A DNA stretch of 64,000 nt from Salvator merianae. Its lineage: Eukaryota; Chordata; Lepidosauria; Squamata; Teiidae. Of the stretch, positions 1 through 57,452 are shown piece after piece. Under the pieces are notes generated by a model. It had not been told where the DNA came from. It made no database searches and saw nothing but the letters and a program-made list of their open reading frames with translations. The DNA lies in contig QVOM02000073.1 of NCBI GenBank assembly GCA_003586115.2, positions 46,051,469-46,115,468 of the forward strand. Direction: 5' to 3'. Each line of letters starts with the position of its first letter. Position 1 is the first letter of the stretch. The position numbers and the translations under genes are program-made.

Positions 1-39
1 TAACCCTAAGCAAGCTGACCCCAAAAGCTGTTGACAGAC

Positions 40-345
40 ATGACAATAAGCCTCCTTGTGAGACCACACTTGGAATATTGTGTACAATTCTGATCACCTC
101 ACCTCAGAAAGGTTATTGTGGAACTGGAGAAGGTGCAGAAAAGGGCAACCAGAATGATCAAGGGGCTGGAACACCTTCCTTACAAAATCAGGCTGCAACG
201 CCCTTTCTTAAAGCTATCCAGGCTGGTTGCTGTTACCACCAAAGGGCCTCCCCTAGACTGCACCAGCGTGCAGAAAGGAAGCTCCTAGTACACTTGGCAG
301 TGTGGAATGATTCCCTGATTCAAGGCTGCCAGCTAAAGCTTAAGT
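40..345. repeat. Rearranged CR1-type LINE scraps joined to a MITE fragment
   Basis: Bases from about 45 to 197 read on + like the C-terminal part of a CR1-type reverse transcriptase (a decayed RPHLEYC motif, then a KVQRRATRMIKGLE-like stretch). Bases about 200-242 match the reverse complement of the CR1 end seen at 9181-9220, so orientation flips at the junction. Bases about 245-345 resemble the inner part of the short MITE family (compare 29590-29650). Strongly decayed, no open frame. Confidence 0.5.
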
Positions 346-594
346 GGCCTTGGGGATTAGGAGTACCTATTTCCAGCAGTGGCAAGTGTGCCAGCTTTGA
401 ATACAGACAGTCTGACCTTTATAGTTTATGTAAGAGTAGTATAGATAATATGCACTAATTGCTTCTTAGAGTAGTGCATTACAACTATGTGGGCTGTTCT
501 TTATGTGGTCTATAAAAGTAATCTGCTGCAGAATGAGGCAGCCTGGATATTGTGTGAACTCTAGAGATGGGTCTATATCACTATAGGCGTTTAT

Positions 595-1075
595 GAACTA
601 AACTGACGACTAATAACCTGCCAGATCCAATTTAAAATGTTGATGTTTACTTATGAAGGGCTATGTGGCCTAGGACCTGGATGTCTGAAGAACCACCCTG
701 CCCATTGCTGAGCACTGTGATTATTGAAGAAGGACTTGCTGACAGGCTCAGCTGCAAAGTAGATAGTAAAAGTGGAGGCACATCAGTGAATATAGATTCT
801 ACAGTGAAGAAAGTTGTTGCCACTTGAATTAAAACATGCCCCTGCTGAAGATACATCTGCTTCCTAAGACATTTTTGTTGAAAAGATAGTTGACCTCTTG
901 AAGGTTGTATTGGTTGAGAGATGTTTGTAATGGCTATTAACAGAAGCCGTGTTATGGTTTTTTGTATGAGACCCTTTATTGTCTTGATTGGGTTTATGTA
1001 AACTATTCTGAACATTGTAGATGAGATGGCAAGGTATAAATTTGATGTTAAAGACATTTATTTATATAAAAGTCT
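595..1075 (+). mobile_element. L2-like LINE 3' end fragment
   Basis: On + one frame at about 632-710 reads QIQFKMLMFTYEGLCGLGP, which matches the conserved RIxFKxLxLTYKALxGLxP stretch near the C-terminus of L2/CR1-group reverse transcriptases. The segment ends with a GATGGCAAGGTATAAATTTG-like tail typical of these 3' UTRs. It is frame-broken and not functional. Confidence 0.55.
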
Positions 1076-1542
1076 AGAAACTTCATCAAGCAGAATAAGG
1101 AAGAAAACGATAGTATTATTTATTGCAGTATAGAGAGGAACAACCCAACAGCTGTGTTTGCATCCTCTAGGATCCCTTCTGTGGATTACAAGCTCACAAC
1201 ATCTGTACAAGGAAGTCAATGTGACCTTCAGCTATAACGAAGCTATACTTTTCTGTCTGAGATTCAGCTAAGTTCTGATGGGATAAAAATAAGGCTTTGA
1301 GAAAGAAGAATCCTCAGAGCATTTTAAAATAACTTGCATGGTGATGGTTCGGATTGCAAAATTATTTGTAGCTAATAAAATAGTAAACTATAAACTGACA
1401 ATGTGGGGTTTGGAAATATCCCTGGTCTCTCTTCTTACTGTATTATGTTGTTACCAACCCTGAGCATGTGGCATGCTTGGGCTAAAAATTACAATTAAAG
1501 ACATACTTTTCTGCTGTTGAACCATATTACTTTATTTTCTAG

Positions 1543-47381
<45,839 letters not shown>

Positions 47382-47790
47382 AACCAACCACCCGTGAGGC
47401 TTTTTTCTCCCTTCTGCCCACATCTTTGTGCATTCTCCCGCTCATTTCTGAGAAATGATTCCTGCTGTGCTATGAAAAAACAAGGGCACTATTTATTTAA
47501 AAATAGGACAGTGTCTGTCAGTGAGAGAAGAGGGTTCTTTATACACACGGTGCTACCTGGTTGTTTCCTGACCTTATCTCCGCCTTTATTTCTCTGCCCT
47601 CTTCTGTTTCTGCAACAGTGGCAGAAACTGTCCTGCTGTGATGAAGGGTTTGGGCATGTGCCTTGAACATCCAACCTTTTCAGATGCTAAAGATGTGCCA
47701 CTGAACATTTTTCCCCTCCTCAAATGTACAGTTTTAATTTTATTGGATTGCTGATGAGAACTTAAAAGAATATAAAATGGTTTTTGAAAA
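47382..47790 (+). other. P4HA2: P4HA2 3' UTR with probable poly(A) site
   Basis: No canonical AATAAA is seen soon after the stop. A TATAAA variant (47771-47776, in AAGAATATAAAATGG) is followed 20-40 bases later by the GT-rich GGTTTGGTTGTTTGTGTTT (47796-47814), which fits a cleavage site near 47790 and a 3' UTR of about 0.4 kb. Position inferred, not proven. Confidence 0.5.
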
Positions 47791-47868
47791 GAAATGGTTT
47801 GGTTGTTTGTGTTTCATTGACAACAAAAGTTCTCTGTGTCTTGTATTTATCCTTCCTTAAATACTGAG

Positions 47869-48430
47869 GTCACTCCCACACTCAACTCGCTTGGAGCAGC
47901 TTAACTAGTCTGCTCCAGCCGCTTCCAGACCGAGCACAGCAGGTGCTGTCAGTACTGCAGGGCACCAACACTGACCACTTTGAACTACCACCAGCAGCAG
48001 TGCAGAAGCACCATAGCTGTTCTGGTCCACACAACTGACTCCCCACCTGAGGCACCACCAATGCCTACCAGAGATTGGCTCAAATCCCGTCACTCGTATT
48101 TCGTGTCTGGTGCACAAGTGGGGGCTAAACAGAATAGTCTTCCAAAGTAGTGAGGCTACCTCCTTGTTGGGGTTTTGAAAATGATCCTCAAAACTTGCAC
48201 AAGCTTCGAAGGCAGGGATGCAGCATTTTCCTTATTCCAGATCAGGAGTGAAAGCATCAATACCTGGACTCGAACAGTCAGTTAGTACACTTGCACATAT
48301 CGTCCCATTAATCCAGACTAGGGACCTCTTGGGATGGAGGTTCTTGGCCAGAATAGCACTAGTTCCACGTGGATGAAGTAAACTAGGGAGCCGCTTGGCG
48401 CAGTTTACTGACCAAGTGTGGAGACAGCCT
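47869..48430. mobile_element. MITE-like element, about 560 bp
   Basis: The left end GTCACTCCCACACTCAACTC and the right end, reverse-complemented, GCTGTCTCCACACTTGGTC share CTCCACACT-type termini. CTGAG precedes the left end (47864-47868) and occurs at 48429-48433. It begins only about 80 bases after the presumed P4HA2 poly(A) site. Confidence 0.5.
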
Positions 48431-49529
48431 GAGGTTCTGAAGAAGCCCAAGAACTATAGGCCAGAACTTGACTTTCATCTATTTTTCAATCTGAAAAGGT
48501 CAGTATGATCCAGTTTACAGTAAAATGGAGTTTTAGTGGTTCACAATTGTGCTCCGGTGTTGTGTATTTGCCTGTTTCTTCCTGTTGTGGGTATTTTTGT
48601 ACATTGTGAACAGGCTTACTCCAGTGCAAAGATTCTCACCCCTTTCTTAAACCTGAGATTTGAGCTGCAAGACAATGAAGGGATCATTGGTCCCTTATAG
48701 GATATACTGAAGTAAATTTTTTCATACATTTACTTGGGGTCTTTGACTAGAGCCTAAGGTGAGAGAACCCAAAAGCCACAGACAAGTTTGAAATCAAACA
48801 TTTCTTTGTTATCTAAGCTTAAAATCAAAATACAAAGTAACAAAAATCAGCCTTCTCTAACACTCAGTCATACTTGTCTCCACAATATCACTGATCAGGT
48901 GCATCCGGCATTGGGCAGACCTCTGGCATGCTACAAGATGGAAGATGTGTTCAGGGTTCTTCCCCAAATTTGCTTATTTTCCCTGTGTGTGTGTCTTTGT
49001 TGCATGATGGTTAATGCAAATTCAAAAGACCTAGAGAGGGACACACTGGAATGGCATTTCCTCCAGTTGTCTCTCCTTTTTCCTTATCTTTGGTCAGGTT
49101 GATCACTGTCAATTTGTGAATCATTCTAATTGGCAAAGTTTCAAATTCTCTTTACTTGACTGGATTTGGTTCTTCAGCAAAAGTTCTAGCCAGCATTGTA
49201 CAACAGGTTCAAAAATGTACTTCTCATAGTCCATCACTAGCAGCTTTTCCCAAGTGTTGGTGCAGGTCTTTTCCCTTTAGCCTTATTTCCACCATTGTAG
49301 GACAAGGTGTAGCCAGCATGGCAGGTATCACTGCTACTGCCAGTACTTCCGAGGGCTGTCTGCATACATTGCCCGGCACACTCACAATAAATGATGATAC
49401 TTGTGTTCATTCTTCAGTTAGTCTTCTCAGTGGCTGTGTGTCTCCTAAGCAGAACATGGCTCCTAAACATCCCATTTTTTATTATTAGATGCCAGGATCC
49501 ACTATTTCTTCCATCTGGCACATGACACA

Positions 49530-49930
49530 AGCCAAGCAAAAATAGAGCCTCTTTTGTCCATACCTTAGAGTGGATCAGAGAGGCTCTCTCCCCTCCTAGT
49601 ATGCTCCATCTGCACAGGATGGGGCTTAGACTGGGCCAAGACGCTCAAAATGACATCCTGGTCCAATCCACCAGTTGTATTAGGGGGGTGGTATACCAGT
49701 GCATATATTTTGGCAGTGCAACAAGGCAATGCCAGAATGGGTCTCCCAGGAGCTCTGAAGGTCAGGAACTTTCACTCCTGGCCTTCCGAGCATTCGGAGT
49801 CCCCCTGGGCTGGTGTGAGGTGGTGTGAGCTTCAGAGTTGGCCCAGGGGCTGGCACGGCTGTCCCAATGTGGACAGGGCATCGTTCTAGACCAAGGGCAA
49901 TCTGTCCAGTTTGGGACAGATTGTCTATTT
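49530..49930. repeat. MITE-like block, ends unresolved
   Basis: It carries CCCTCCTAGTATGCTCCATC at 49594 (as at 33961), GGTGGTATACCAGTGCATAT and ATTTTGGCAGTGCAACAAGG (compare 11165 and 51722). Confidence 0.4.
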
Positions 49931-50646
49931 CAGAAGAGTTGGGCTGTTCCATTGGGAGAAAAGTATTGAAATGGCCTTAATTTTAGATCTGCTAAGATAT
50001 TTTTCAACAGATAGGCCTGCTGTCCGTTTCCATGTGCACCTGCTATCCAAACATCTTTTCATGCGCTGTGAAAATGCTCAGTCTTCAGGTGGCTTCCTTC
50101 ACAAGCCATCCAAGCCAGCGCTTAACTGTATGGCTGCTATAAATCGGTGATGGTGGTTGGAATAACTCCATGTGCATGGTAGGATGATGCAGAGACAAAA
50201 AGAAGAAAGGTCACATACTTAAAGTGTTTTATTGCTAAGTTGCTAAATTGCCATACAGTCACCATAAATCCTGGATTCCCAAAATGTGTCCTGTTGGGCA
50301 GCAATCTCGGTGAGGAAAGAACAAAATGAAAGACTTGGAAAAATTAACCCGGTAGTTCCTTCACCAGGGTTTGGACAATGGGTCTTTAATGCTGGTCCTA
50401 TACTACCTCGAGTTGTCAGTAATTGCTGTGATTTCATTCACCCACATTGAAACTGAAGGCAAGTTATTTTTCCAAAGTTGAAAAAACAGAACACTATTGG
50501 TCATGTGGGTGCAAAGTCTTCTTAACTGACACAAAAAGATGAGTGTTTGCAAATTTGCTTGACAGTTCAGCTTCCTCATTTTCAAGAAGAAAAAGTTACT
50601 CACTGTTTAAATGAAATCTAGGTCTCTGAGGAATTTGGCTTTGGGG

Positions 50647-50648
<2 letters not shown>

Positions 50649-50682
<34 letters not shown>

Positions 50683-50717
50683 ATGTTTATTTTCCCACAA
50701 GAAACCATTGGTACAGG

Positions 50718-50742
<25 letters not shown>
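50649..50742. repeat. (GCA)11 and (TG)n microsatellites
   Basis: Eleven GCA units (50649-50681) are followed 37 bases later by (TG)12 (50719-50742) and CGCGCACA. They lie about 3.3 kb beyond the P4HA2 stop, outside any recognised exon. Confidence 0.95.
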
Positions 50743-50748
<6 letters not shown>

Positions 50749-51263
50749 CAACAGGCTTCAGCTTCCAGAAAAAGCCAAGGTGCAGGAGAACTTTAGAAGG
50801 AGGTCGGAAAGAAAGGAACACAAGAGAAGCCCCTTCTTGCATTCCCATGTTGCAAGACTCTCAGCTTAAAGAAAGAAATGCTGTATAGAAGACTATTTTA
50901 CACTAAAGCAGAACCTCGGTTCATCTAGGTTAAAATTGCTTATGCAGACTGGCAGCAGCCCTCCGATATCTGGGCAGGGGTCTCTCCCAGCATTCTTTGG
51001 AGATGCCAGCTATTTGGCCTGGGACCTGCATTTCGGGCTGCTCTTCAACCACTAAGCTAAGTCCTATCCAAGTCTGTGAAGACTTCCAGTGGGCTGCAAT
51101 TTCTGCTTCAGAGATTCAGTGAAGCTCTTCATTTGGTTGGATTTTATTTGGGGAATCCTGAACAGGGAGAAAATTACACCACAGCAATAACACTTTTCTT
51201 CTGAGAGATCCTGCATGTGGAATGATGTTTTTCTAGTGCCTGTCTTGAAATGACTGGGATGAG

Positions 51264-51443
51264 GGCCCTTTCTGCACTTGGACTTATTCCAGATTATATC
51301 TCAGAATAGGGACCTGCCATCTGCATGCTAGTGCAAACTATGGTAGGCCCTGGGCAAGACCTTTCATAGTTTGTACTAGCTTGTGGATAGCAGCTCCCTA
51401 TTCTGAGATATAATCCACAATAAGGCCAAGTGCAGAAAGGGCC
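51264..51443. mobile_element. Short MITE, 180 bp, with GAG duplication
   Basis: GAG (51261-51263) precedes GGCCCTTTCTGCACTTGG. The right end is its exact reverse complement over 18 bases and is followed by GAG (51444-51446). The inner arms also pair (GATTATATCTCAGAATAGGG with CCCTATTCTGAGATATAATC, 20 bases), so the element is nearly a perfect hairpin and is probably the youngest copy here. Confidence 0.85.
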
Positions 51444-51479
51444 GAGGTTTCCAGCAGGCCTTACAGGATGCTGTTCCAT

Positions 51480-51990
51480 GATAGGAAACAACCTATAGGC
51501 CTCCCTTCTGCATGCTGGTGTAGATTACGGGAGGCCCCACCCTCTCCTAGCATGCTCCATCCACATAGGTTGGAACATAGACTGGGGTAGGGTGCCCAAA
51601 ATGGCATCCTAGTCCAGTTTACTGGTAAATATTGAGGTTACTAGCATGCTAGGAGTCGTATACTGGACCATGAAGACATGCAGATGGCATGCCTGCGTGG
51701 TGCAGTATATTACAAGAGACCCATTTTGGTGATGCAACAGGACATACTGCTGAAACATTTTGGTGGTACGTTTGGTTCTGAAACATTTGGACGTACATTT
51801 TGGTGGTGCAACAGGATGTAGCTCAGGACTTCCAATGGCCAGGATCTTTTGTTCCTGGCCTTTGGAGTATTCAGAGCCCGCCGCCACTGGCTCTGAAGGT
51901 GACACAGGCTGTGGGGATGGCATAGGAACTGGTGTGGGACAGGCTGTCTCAATGCAGGTGGCTTTGTCCCATGCCAAAAGCCACCTATCC
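51480..51990. repeat. MITE-like block, ends unresolved
   Basis: CCTCTCCTAGCATGCTCCAT, CAAAATGGCATCCTAGTCC and CATTTTGGTGGTGCAACAGG parallel 49530-49930. TCATACTGGAC-like and GGCTCTGAAGG words parallel 20090-20400. Confidence 0.4.
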
Positions 51991-52471
51991 CAGCTTGGAT
52001 TGGGTTGCTAATCCCGGGTTGAAGTGGCCCAAGATAGTGACCGTAGGTGCCAATGTGGCCTGAGTTTCCTTGGTCAGCTTTTAAGTTGAGGCTCTCAACC
52101 TTTTTTCCATGGAATTAAAATGAAGTCTCATGCATCTAGATGATTTTGCATAGGTTCTCCCACACCACCATCATTGCCAAAAAGCAGATTAGTGAGGTAT
52201 AAAAATAACACTCACAGCACTCTCCCAACAGCAGTGACTGACAGACTGCAACCACAAGGTGGCAGGGGAAGGTTTCTGGCTCGGACTGAGAGCAGAATCT
52301 TTGTCACCTTCTCAAGCCACATTTTGTTCCTGTAGCACAAACACGTGGACCCAAGACCTCCTTCCCATTTTAATTTCTTCGCCTGGGGTTCATCTTCAGG
52401 ACTCAGGATGGGTTAGAAAACATACATGTATAACAATGTGAACAATATTAAAATATTCAATGTGTCACACT

Positions 52472-52494
52472 AAAAAAAAAAAAAAAAAAAAAAA
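52472..52494. repeat. A-homopolymer (23 bases)
   Basis: A run of A in an A/T-rich context. No retrocopy body with an open frame was recognised upstream of it. Confidence 0.9.
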
Positions 52495-54929
52495 GCACGG
52501 TACAAATCTAGCTTCTTCTGTACGAAAAGATACAAATGCTTCCATCCCAGTCTATGAGCCCTGACAAACCCCAGGGCAGGAGCCCTTTTGTGCTCACCAA
52601 GGACTTTCACCCTTCACCCAAACAGTTGCTACATAGACATAGGTGACCAGCAAAAAGGTTAAAGACACAAGGCTGTGAGAAGCTGTGGTTAGACAAGCAA
52701 ACAACCCCCTAGATGTATCTACTGAGTCTCTCTCATCAACGATTTTAATTTGCTCGCTCCTCTGACGGCATGGAAAAATGGTGACTGACTCCAGACACTG
52801 CCCAAATATCTCACTAACAGGTGATATGCCGGAGAAAAGTCTCTCTGAAATTATTGCCTCTTAGCTAGTCTGTGTGGGGTTTAGCACTAATTTGTGTGGT
52901 TTAATGATACAGACATCTGAGTATTTTTCTGGTGCAAAATACCCGGAAGTACACGAATGCAAGCATTGCGCCTGCGTGACCATCTTTTTCAGCCTCCACA
53001 CATGTGCGATGGCCACTTTCAAGATGGCAGCTCTCTTTACACAGGAAGTGATAGCGCTATTTTGGAAAAACCCAACATCAGTTGAGTTTTCCTGAAATAG
53101 GCTATAGCGGGATTTAGGGGGAATATAGTGCGTCTGTTGTGGGTTGCCACAGATACGTGTGGCAATCCCATCATAGCCCAGACATAATGGTATTATACAT
53201 CCCCCATCTGGATGGGGCCAATGTGTGTGCATCTTTTTTTTTTTACTACATTTGGGTGGGATGTGTGGCACCCTGGACAGGGTCAGAGTCAAAATTCTAC
53301 ACCTGTACAGAAAAGCTGGTGACTGGTGTCTCAAAGGTTGCTTACAGCATCATGAATCAGCAAAGCAACCCTACCACAGTTTCATTTTGTATCTCGGAAC
53401 TGGAGCAAAATTTTAGCTTGCAATGTATAGTAAGCAGCCATGAATTATTGGATTCTTATGTCATTCCATAGCTACGTTCTCAGAAATCTCCAGGCTTAAA
53501 GTAATGCATGAAATAATGTGCTTGTACTGCATAAACAATGTGTGCAGCATCTGTCTTCCATGCAAACACTGGAACAAATTTGAGGTAGGTCTGATTCCAC
53601 AGCTACAACTTCAGCCTGAAAACTTTTTGCAGGCCTTTTGTGGGCAAATCAAATTCCAAGCCGTTTCCTTTCTTAAGGTTAATAATCAAGAATAATTAAC
53701 ACAAATCAGTGCTGAACCACTAAAGATTCCAGAATTATATGCAGGATCATACTGGAAAAGAACATGGCATATGGAAAACATAAACTATATAAACGCCTCC
53801 AAAGTTTTGCCTTCCAGCCAGTTGTGATTTCGGTTGCATGCATATTTTACTTAGTTCATTTGACAAAGAAATGTATAAACTATTTAAGCTGAAAGGAAAA
53901 TGTTCACTAAAGAGGGTGCATAAGCTAAATTTTATGTTCTGATATTCCTGATTAAATGCCTGTTGCTTCGCATTTTATCCAGCATTAAATTGCAGTTCTT
54001 ATTCTCTGTCTTTTACACTTTTCTCTCTCTCAGACAGCACTCTGCTTATTCCCATAAAACATAACAAGAATGGAATAACCCCCTCTCCAATTTTGAATAT
54101 CTCCACCATTTCCATGCACACTTGTGTTCTAATCCTTCGTGCAACGCTAGGAGCTTATCATTTGTTACATTGACATAGTCACCCACTAGCCAAACAGACA
54201 CACATACACACAACTTATTAAAAATAAAATAAGACCAATTTGAAAACCAGAACAGCCTGGTGGATAAGAACACACTGTCTATATTGTTCCTTATGTAGGA
54301 CGGATATTTGGATAAAGAGTGCTTTGCTTTTTTTTTCTTTGCAACCAAGGAGATGCATCCCAGTCACACATCCAAGGCCATATGCTGAAGCTTTTGAACT
54401 ATTTCCCAACTATTCCTGAAGCAGTGCCAAAAGATACAGGAAAGAACATCTTTTGGTGTACTGCCTTATTATCTCCTTGCAGTTGATTGGTTAGTTACCT
54501 ATCAAGTGGCAGCCTGTCTCCTTAAATACCTCCCTGACAGAGAGAAAGAGAGAATGTAGCAACTGTCTGCTATAGAGGGTTAGGCTGTGATAATGTCAGG
54601 ATAACTGTTTCTTGAAATCCACAATTTTTAAAACACAGGAGGCAAAATGCATAGGGGTTTGTCGTATATGCATGAAATACAGTACCTCTACCCCAGGAGG
54701 GGAATTCTATCCTTTGTCCACTGCTTCTGCCATTGCAGAGTGGACTGAGGGACAATGAAGACCAAAACAGAGGGAGAATGAAAAATAAAAGCAAGGAGGA
54801 CTCAGAAACAGCCCTGGAAGTGGACCATTTCCAGAGCCCAGCAGAATGGTGCTGAGCTCTGTGCACTACCTAGTCGACTCCAGCCATGACTACCTGTCTG
54901 CATGCTAGCAGCAAGAGCAAACCAAAGAC

Positions 54930-56260
54930 TGGGAATGTGAGAGAGACCATGGTTCCATGTTGTTTAGGGTCTTATATGCTAAGCATAGAAACTTGAACCT
55001 GACTCAGTGGCTTACTGGCAACCAGTGCACTTTCTTAGGCACAGGCGTAATATGTGCCCATACTGACTCCCCCACTCAACAACTTTGCCAACTCTAGTTG
55101 CAGCTTCCAGAGCAGTTGCAAGGCTAGCCCCAAGTATATTACATTGTCTACACATTACCTGGGAGTCTAGGGACCTATTCACATTTTGCACCAGGACACT
55201 CGCTAGCAAAGTGCTTCTGTACTTAGCAGAGGCCTCGTGACTGGGAGCAGCATAACACTGCTCCCAATCACAACTAGCTGTGGAGTACAAATTAGTCAGC
55301 TCCCAGTAAGGTGCATTCACACCCGTTTCCAGGTGTGAATGCACTGCCACACCGCACTTGGCACGTGCACCTGCACCTGCACCTGCACAATCACGCCTGT
55401 GTAGTACTGCATGGCGCTTCAGGTTGCCATGGCAGCAGCTGGACACTTCTCAGCCATTGTCATGGTAAGGATCAAGCGAGAATACTGGCATTTGTACCGT
55501 GAATGCTGGTAACCTACTGATGGTAAGGACTACGGCCACATGGCACAGACAGTGACTGCACTGCATGGTCCATACCACCATGAAATGTTCACAGTTGAAC
55601 ATTCCATGGTGATAAGTGCAAAAACGCCCTAGGTTACCAGGGCATGAACAACAGTGGCCAGCCTATCCCTGACCAAGTAAGAGTGTAGCTGATATACCAG
55701 ACAAAGCTGATGCTGCGTATTCTTAGCCACAGGGGTCACCTGAGCGTCCACGGACAAAGATGACTCCAAGAGCACCCCCAAACTATGTACCTGCTCCTTC
55801 CAAAAAGTACAACCCTTCCCAAAGTGTGCATCTTATCAGAGTCCAGCTTCAGTTTATTGGTCCTCATCCAGCCCATCATTTCATCAAGGCTGGTTCAGGA
55901 TATTTACAGCCCCTCCTGACTGAGAGGATATGGAGAAAGAGAACTGAGTGTCATCAGCATACTGATAACATGCAGCCCCAAAAGTCCTGATGACCACTCC
56001 CAGTGGCACACCACAGCCCTGCTTCCAGGGCATGGAATTATAGTCAACCAATGCAACTTTATAGGATTTCCCTGCAGGTAGGAAGAGAACCACTGTAACA
56101 CAGTTCCCCCCACTCCCGTCTCCTGTAGATGACCCAAAAGGATATCATGCTCAGTGATACTGAAGTCCCCTGAGAGGTCAAGGAGGATCAAGAGAGTCTC
56201 TCTCCCTCAAAAGGGCAACCAAAGCTGATTCTGCCCCAAAACACCATGCCCCAAAAGAGT
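54930..56260 (-). mobile_element. L2-like LINE fragment, minus strand, split by a MITE
   Basis: The minus strand reads LLDLSGDFSITEHDILLGHLQETGVGGTVLQWFSSYL in pieces (56190-56070). IRTFGAACYQYADDTQFSFS follows (56000-55940), carrying the YADD catalytic motif. The 3' part continues to about 54930. The MITE at 55170-55629 interrupts it; removing it rejoins GGGAGTCTAG with GTTACCAGGG. Confidence 0.8.
55170..55629. mobile_element. Long MITE nested in the L2-like LINE, about 460 bp
   Basis: The left end GGGACCTATTCACATTTTGC pairs with the right end, which reverse-complements to GGGCGTTTTTGCACTTATC. (C)TAG is present on both sides. The interior has GCTAGCAAAGTGCTTC, GGTTGCCATGGCAGCAGCTG and CCATGAAATGTTC with its mirror. 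Confidence 0.8.
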
Positions 56261-56450
56261 GCATTTGCCCTCCATTCACAAGCTCACTTAGCCTATGCTA
56301 TAATATGCTAGACACTGCAGTTCATAAGAGCTGAGTGGCATACAATTGGCACAATGATTTGAAATAAACAACCATCTACCTCCTGCTGGATGGAGGATTT
56401 TGTATCTTTCCTTCCCTTTCCCCCGAATAAAGGATTTTCTGGTGTGCTGT

Positions 56451-56929
56451 GGGCCTGTTTGCACTTAACTCTTAGTGAGCAATAGTCCACTCGATGGTGA
56501 GGCCTGTCCACCCCAGGGAGCTGTGGCAACTCACCAGAAGTTGCTGCAGGCTTCCTCGAAGCCACGCAGTGATGAGCTACTAAAAAGCAGTCCACACACT
56601 TACCAGGAGTGACTAGTTTGCTCCTGGATGCTGCGTCTGCAACCTCTTCTGGGTGCAGTGTGGTGAGTGGGCATGGCATTGCAACTGCAACTATGCAGTC
56701 ATGCACAGCATCCAGATCAACATGACAACATCCTAGCATGCACCAGATGTTGCCACAGATGTTGCCATGGTGACTAGGCCTGGCCTGGCTTGCCCATCCA
56801 CACCTTGAGTGCTGCTGGTATGGTTTTTTTTCCAGCTCTTGAAGTGCAGATGGCTGCCAGCATGCTAGGTTTTTATCAGCCTAGTACGGTATTGTTATAC
56901 CACGCTAGGCTGGTAAGTGCAAACCCAGA
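56451..56929. mobile_element. Long MITE, about 479 bp
   Basis: The left end GGGCCTGTTTGCACTTAAC pairs with the right end, which reverse-complements to GTCTGGGTTTGCACTTACC. Very close to 37797-38248 throughout (GAGCAATAGTCCACTCGATG against GTGAATGATGGTCCGCTC; CTACTAAAAAGCAGTCCACA; TACGGTATTGTTATACCACG). Confidence 0.75.
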
Positions 56930-57018
56930 CAAAGTTTGCATTTATGTTTGCTTCTGCATCTACCTTATTGGAGCAGTTCTACTAGACCAGCCCAGACTGT
57001 TCTGTTTCTAACCTGGTT

Positions 57019-57452
57019 GGAGCCATTCACATGGGGAGGGCAGGAATTCCATTGTTCTGGTCCAGCAACAGCAGCAATCTCCCAGACAACTCCTTGTGAT
57101 CCGTTTTTTCATCAGAAGCTCCATCCATCCCAATCCGTGATGTCCAAGTTGCTCCTGCGTTGCATCTGGTGTGCAAGGACAGGGCCAAGCATCGCAGGCT
57201 CTAACCATCAACCCCAGAGGTAGATCTGGCCAAACCCCTGGCCTCGCAACACCAGATGTGGTGTGGAAGCGCCACTCCTGGATCATTCCTTCTATTGCAG
57301 ATATGCTTGCGGACTGCTTTTAACCAGCCCACAGCTGGAACGGAACAAAGAGCTCTTAGGACATTTCTGGAACACTTCAACAGACCACACATGTGGAAGA
57401 AACAGTCCGCGATCCACTGTTCCGGTGTACCAGATAAGTGCAAAAAGGCCCT
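57019..57452. mobile_element. MITE, about 434 bp
   Basis: The left end TGGAGCCATTCACATGGGG and the right end, reverse-complemented, TAGGGCCTTTTTGCACTTAT, are weak matches. The interior arms CAGTTCTACTAGACCAG and CGGTGTACCAGATAAG follow the family pattern. The open frames across it on both strands are taken as chance. Confidence 0.45.

Larger units (their letters stand above)
1..1542 (+). other. Upstream sequence, probably a P4HA2 intron
   Basis: The first exon in the window begins in the middle of a codon, so coding sequence must precede it. No sequence resembling the expected upstream peptide (signal peptide and first helix) is seen here. The stretch contains a rearranged CR1/MITE patch (1-345) and an L2-like LINE 3' end (about 595-1075). 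I recognise nothing in 1076-1542 except the polypyrimidine tract and AG of the acceptor. Confidence 0.6.

Noticed and set aside
50646..50888. Open frame with a poly-alanine run
   Set aside because: The alanines come from the (GCA)11 microsatellite and the following residues from (TG)n; it is simple sequence, not a protein gene.
52861..53334. 157-codon open frame on minus
   Set aside because: No recognisable motif, very mixed composition with a Lys run from an A/T tract; no supporting exon structure.
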